Source of the DNA: Chlamydomonas sphaeroides | Taxonomy: Eukaryota > Chlorophyta > Chlorophyceae > Chlamydomonadales > Chlamydomonadaceae | Assembly (NCBI GenBank): GCA_001662425.1 | Contig: BDDC01001919.1 | Coordinates: forward strand, 1-17,248 | DNA: 17,248 nt | Direction of reading: 5' to 3' | Shown: in pieces, positions 16,166 to 17,248 of the stretch | Layout: every line of letters starts with the position of its first letter | Numbering within the stretch: position 1 is the first letter of the stretch | Translations under genes and position numbers: made by a program | The notes under the pieces: generated by a model | The model's database searches: none | Seen by the model: the letters and a program-made list of their open reading frames with translations, nothing else | What the model was told of the DNA's origin: nothing

Positions 16166-16906
16166 CTGTGGGTGCTTGGGCGTAGGCGTTGTGCACATAG
16201 CCGGGCTGGCCGAGTGGCCAGCGGTGCTGTGAGGGCAGCGCTGCTGTGCTGTCGAGCACGTCGGTGGGAGGTGCTGCGTGCCCTTCCGCCGCCCATGCCC
16301 AGCGCATCAACGCAGATGGCCAGCGGCAGATGTCCGGGTGGGCGCGCGGCGGCCCAGCCAAGGTCAGAGGCCCTACCGCAGGCGTCGTGTCTTGAGTATA
16401 GATCGTCGATTGCGCCTATCGCCAATGGAACACCAACATCCATGTAAGGTGCGACCAGACGCCAGCTGGGCAGCCACTCGGGGGAGGGATGTGCGGTGTG
16501 GGGATGATGAGCTGGACTGCCACTCGGGGGGGGGGAGATGGCAGGCCGGGGCGCCGGGCCATGAAAGCGACGTCACACTAGCAGAGGCTAGCGCTAGGGT
16601 ACGGCGGCGTTGGATGTCAAGGGGGCCACAGGACCGCCCCCTGTGCCCAACCCCTCCTAGGGGCCGCGCACACCCGCGCCGCCGCCCACCGGTCAGGCCT
16701 GCCCGACTGACATTCCCCCGCCTGGACCGGGCTCGAACTCCCAGGCTTGACCAAGGCAAAACCTATACGTGCACGTATTAAGTTGCATATTTAAAACCGT
16801 GTAACATGCGCCTCAAACAGGCACGCCCAGTCTGTGTGCGCTCGGTCCGTTCCGGCTTGTCCCCCTCGGCCCCCTGCCCCCAACACTCGCACCAACGCCA
16901 GGTAAC
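16166..16906. other. Unassigned region right of the lectin fragment
   Basis: GC-rich and without lectin or linker exons. It contains a G10 run near 16518-16527 and an AT-rich patch (GTTGCATATTTAAAACC) near 16782. The open frames on both strands are Arg/Pro-rich with no recognisable motif. Confidence 0.4.
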
Positions 16907-17248
16907 GTGCACATCGCTTTGCCGGCTGGGAGCATTGGGTTTCTTCGGGACGGCGCTGGGCGTCGCGTCCCGCACTGGCGCACCCAATTAAACGCATCCC
17001 TGCTTGCCCAATACGCACGACCAACGCGCCTCCACCAGACCTCTTTGAGGTGCCGCCGGCGTGCGCGTCGCCCTATTCATTTCCTTCAAAATGACAGCAC
17101 ACACCATGGGCGTCGTGTTACTTTCCGCTTCCTTACCCTAAACACACATCACGGGCGGCGCCAAGCTACCTGGGCCCCCAGGCCCCGCCGGCCTCGTTGA
17201 CCCACCTGTTCCTCGAGTGCCCGGCATATGTGCGGGCCCGGCAGTGGC
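16907..17248 (+). mobile_element. Decayed LINE-type retrotransposon, 3' coding end (partial, off the right edge)
   Basis: The frame at 17164-17247 reads SYLGPQAPPASLTHLFLECP then AYVRARQW. This resembles the H-L-F-x-E-C-P segment of the zinc-binding region after the reverse transcriptase of non-LTR elements. Upstream, in another frame, LPAGSIGFLRDGAGRRVPHW precedes it, so the element appears frameshifted, and a stop lies at 17092. The reverse transcriptase core itself is not visible. Recognition is by eye from a short motif. Confidence 0.4.

Noticed and set aside
16722..16750. tRNA B-box-like GGGAGTTCGAGCCC (minus strand)
   Set aside because: The T-arm does not pair correctly and no A box, anticodon arm or acceptor stem can be fitted around it.

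Overview
The window looks like nuclear DNA of a chlamydomonadalean (volvocine-type) green alga. The support is GC-rich sequence with G/C-ending codons, many 150-800 nt introns with GTGAG donors, extracellular proteins with long Ser-Pro and poly-Pro linkers, and abundant microsatellites and minisatellites. I cannot name the species. Nearly all coding sequence lies on the minus strand, cut into small exons. The long plus-strand Gly/Ala-rich reading frames are antisense shadows of Pro-rich exons.

Gene 1 (minus, about 12737 down to base 1, running off the left edge) is a secreted mosaic protein. I trace 27 exons coding for about 1,125 residues. The order is: signal peptide (12737-12557); SUEL/Gal-lectin domain 1 (12259-11065); Pro linker; two consecutive proprotein-convertase-type P domains, A (10331-8845) and B (8574-about 6890), with no protease catalytic domain; Pro linker; lectin domain 2 (to 5383); a 150-residue Pro-rich stalk (5142-4281); lectin domain 3 (4050-2975); Pro linker; lectin domain 4 (1806-831); and further Pro linkers that leave the window. 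Every lectin is built the same way: an N-half exon, a C-half exon of exactly 143 nt, and a 19-nt microexon carrying the last Tyr-x-Cys. Linker exons are bounded by phase-1 introns. It is plausibly a cell-wall, extracellular-matrix or surface glycan-binding protein. I do not recognise a described gene with this architecture.

Bases 12738-14867 contain the presumed upstream region of gene 1 (a repeated GGGATGCRGGGGC motif, a 9-bp tandem repeat, a TATA-like site), then about 1.3 kb I cannot assign. Bases 14868-16165 hold a damaged fragment of a second copy of the lectin module (C-half, microexon, linker, N-half). It has a 37-nt frameshifting duplication-insertion and an in-frame stop, and no partner C-half follows it. 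A repeat element sits 14 nt from its last splice donor, and an inverted copy of that element lies in a gene 1 intron. The right end (about 16907-17248, plus) looks like a decayed LINE-type retrotransposon 3' coding end.

The most notable puzzles are the lectin/P-domain mosaic itself, the uniform 19-nt microexons, an identical one-nucleotide phase mismatch at every lectin N-half/C-half junction, loss of the YGR and DPC sugar-site motifs in lectins 3 and 4 only, and a 30-bp exact duplication of an exon's splice acceptor within its own upstream intron.
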